Both the position numbers and the translations under genes were made by a program. This document shows, in pieces, positions 6,383 to 7,454 of a stretch of DNA of 7,454 nucleotides. The DNA is from Bacteroidota bacterium (GTDB lineage: Bacteria; Bacteroidota; Bacteroidia; Chitinophagales; Saprospiraceae). The stretch's first letter is position 1. Every line of letters starts with the position of its first letter. The notes under the pieces were generated by a model. It was given only the letters and a program-made list of their open reading frames with translations. It was not told where the DNA came from and searched no databases. Where the stretch lies: contig JAJRQS010000039.1 of assembly GCA_024280135.1 (NCBI GenBank), positions 1 to 7,454 of the forward strand, read 5' to 3'.

Positions 6383-6383
6383 T
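6366..6383. promoter_or_regulatory. Dyad over the merR -7 box, possible autoregulatory operator
   Basis: ATAAAG (6366-6371) and CTTTAT (6378-6383) are perfect 6-base inverted arms separated by 6 bases. The right arm overlaps the -7 box and the left arm lies in the spacer. MerR-family proteins usually bind dyads at or near the -35/-10 spacer of their own promoters, so this is a reasonable operator candidate. No binding evidence exists. Confidence 0.4.
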
Positions 6384-6403
6384 CCCATAAAATAACTAGA
6401 CCT

Positions 6404-6733
6404 ATGGCTCATAAAGGAAAATTATACTACACTATTAGCGAAGTAGCTGACCAATTAAATATCACGAAGTCTGTCATCAGATATTGGGAGAATGAATTTT
6501 CATTTATTAAACCTCATCGCAATAATAGGGGAGAACGAAAATTTACCGACCAGACCATCAGCGAATTGCGTATCGTTCACCATCTGGTAAAGGACAAAGG
6601 ATTTACCATCAGTGGTGCTAAAAAAGAACTCGCAACGAACAAAGAGTATCATCTCAAAATAGAACGAACAATCGTTGCATTAGAATCGACTAAGAATGGC
6701 CTTCAAAATTTGTTAGAAAAAATCGATAAATAA
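6404..6733 (+). CDS. Short MerR-family transcriptional regulator
   Basis: The protein is 109 residues. The ATG at 6404 is preferred because the upstream TTG at 6353 lies in the candidate promoter. A MerR winged helix-turn-helix occupies about residues 8-75: YYTISEVADQLNITKSVIRYW is the HTH, in which ITKSVIRYWE is the recognition helix region; NRGERKFTD is the wing; and LRIVHHLVKDKGFTISGAKKEL is the second helical part. Residues about 81-109 form a single charged helix, probably the antiparallel coiled coil for dimerisation. There is no further effector domain and no cysteine at all, so thiol-based metal sensing as in MerR or ZntR is excluded. Short MerR proteins of this build are common in Bacteroidota, mostly uncharacterised. 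It is 4 bases from ppx, so the pair is very likely one operon, possibly self-regulated through the dyad over its promoter. Confidence 0.88.
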   Translation: MAHKGKLYYTISEVADQLNITKSVIRYWENEFSFIKPHRNNRGERKFTDQTISELRIVHHLVKDKGFTISGAKKELATNKEYHLKIERTIVALESTKNGLQNLLEKIDK

Positions 6734-6737
6734 ATTA

Positions 6738-7454
6738 ATGAACCTCGCTGTCATTGATTTAGGTAGTAATACTTTTCATTTGTTAATCGTACGTGCTGAA
6801 GGTAATGGCTTTGTAGAGCTTTATCGAGAACGTATTTATGCTCGTTTGGCAAGATCGGGTATTGGAATGATTTCGGATATTGCTTTTAGTGAAGGACTAG
6901 ACACTATACAGCATTTTAAAGAGATTATTGACCAGTATCAAGTATCAAATACAAAAGTCGTAGGAACGGAGATGTTGAGGCTTGCGCCAAATGGAGCTCA
7001 GTTTGTCCAAAAGGTTAAAGACTTGACAGGGTTTAATATTGAAATCATTTCAGGTGAAAAGGAAGCTGAATATATTTATCAAGGTGTCCGACAGTCCTAC
7101 CCGGATGACACTTATTTGATAATGGATATTGGCGGAGGGAGTGTTGAGTTTATCATTGTTGAAAAAGGGGTTAGACATTGGTTGACTAGCCTACCCATAG
7201 GAATTGCCGTTTTATATTTTCAATATGAGCACAGTGACCCAATAAAGCCAGAAGAATTATTAAATATTGATGCTTTTCTTACACAGAAATTGAAGCAATT
7301 AAGAGAGCAACTACTCAATCATAATATTGAGGTATTAGTGGGTGCATCAGGTGTGTTTGAGACCTTTTTTGATGTGGAGGGGGTTTCTTTGAACGCTTAC
7401 TTGGAAGCAGGGGATTTTAAAAACAAACTAGGTTTATTGACTCATTCAACATTG
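6738..7454 (+). CDS. ppx: Ppx/GppA-family phosphatase (3' end outside window)
   Basis: The first 239 codons are visible and the frame is open to the window end. The family (ASKHA fold) hydrolyses inorganic polyphosphate or pppGpp in the cytosol. Motifs: phosphate-binding AVIDLGSNTFHLLI (4-17); VVGTEMLRLAPNG (74-86), where many members have GT-ALR; ISGEKEAEYIYQGV (104-117), in which Glu109 is the likely catalytic glutamate by alignment to SGxEEA; MDIGGGSVEF (129-138), the second phosphate loop; LPIG (152-155); and GASGVFET (202-209). These cover nearly all of the catalytic ASKHA core. Whether an HD-like C-terminal domain follows, as in E. coli Ppx, cannot be seen. Sequence alone does not separate exopolyphosphatase from pppGpp phosphatase, so the symbol marks the family. 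It starts 4 bases after merR with no promoter of its own. Confidence 0.9.
   Translation, partial: MNLAVIDLGSNTFHLLIVRAEGNGFVELYRERIYARLARSGIGMISDIAFSEGLDTIQHFKEIIDQYQVSNTKVVGTEMLRLAPNGAQFVQKVKDLTGFNIEIISGEKEAEYIYQGVRQSYPDDTYLIMDIGGGSVEFIIVEKGVRHWLTSLPIGIAVLYFQYEHSDPIKPEELLNIDAFLTQKLKQLREQLLNHNIEVLVGASGVFETFFDVEGVSLNAYLEAGDFKNKLGLLTHSTL

Noticed and set aside
6353..6403. N-terminal extension of MerR from a TTG start
   Set aside because: The TTG is part of the candidate -33 box. The ATG at 6404 gives the normal start just before the winged-helix domain.

Overview
The window looks like a chromosomal segment of a Bacteroidota bacterium, most plausibly a Saprospiria-type lineage. Four things point there: a PorW/SprE-type lipoprotein of the type IX secretion and gliding machinery, which is confined to this phylum; promoters of the form TTTG-N19-TAnnTTTG instead of sigma70-type boxes; the absence of clear Shine-Dalgarno sequences; and moderately AT-rich coding DNA. 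The lineage below phylum level is inference, because no rRNA or other marker is present.

Left part (1-3194, + strand): the 3' portion of a porW/sprE-like gene, whose start lies before the window and whose first visible part is extremely lysine-rich. It is followed after 8 bases by a YbfF/ABHD11-type alpha/beta hydrolase, so the two probably share a transcript. Middle (3195-4546): a non-coding stretch with two well-spaced candidate Bacteroidota promoters, then a secreted SPOR plus OmpA-domain protein. Two bases after its stop begins an array of about fifteen 23-bp tandem repeats (4125-4466), lying between convergent genes. Right-centre (4547-6260, - strand): a four-helix membrane protein and a cytosolic GT2-like glycosyltransferase, 46 bases apart, probably one unit transcribed right to left. 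Right end (6261-7454, + strand): a divergent intergenic region with a candidate promoter and two dyads, a short cysteine-free MerR-type regulator and, 4 bases later, a Ppx/GppA phosphatase that runs off the window.

Several genes concern the cell envelope: PorW with type IX secretion, SPOR-OmpA with peptidoglycan anchoring, and possibly the glycosyltransferase. The merR-ppx pair points to polyphosphate or (p)ppGpp metabolism. I see no tRNA, rRNA, CRISPR array, transposon or prophage gene. The least explained element is the 23-bp minisatellite. Other points worth checking are the lysine-rich block in PorW, the promoter pair before the OmpA gene and the dyads before merR. I do not see convincing evidence for a wholly new multi-gene system.
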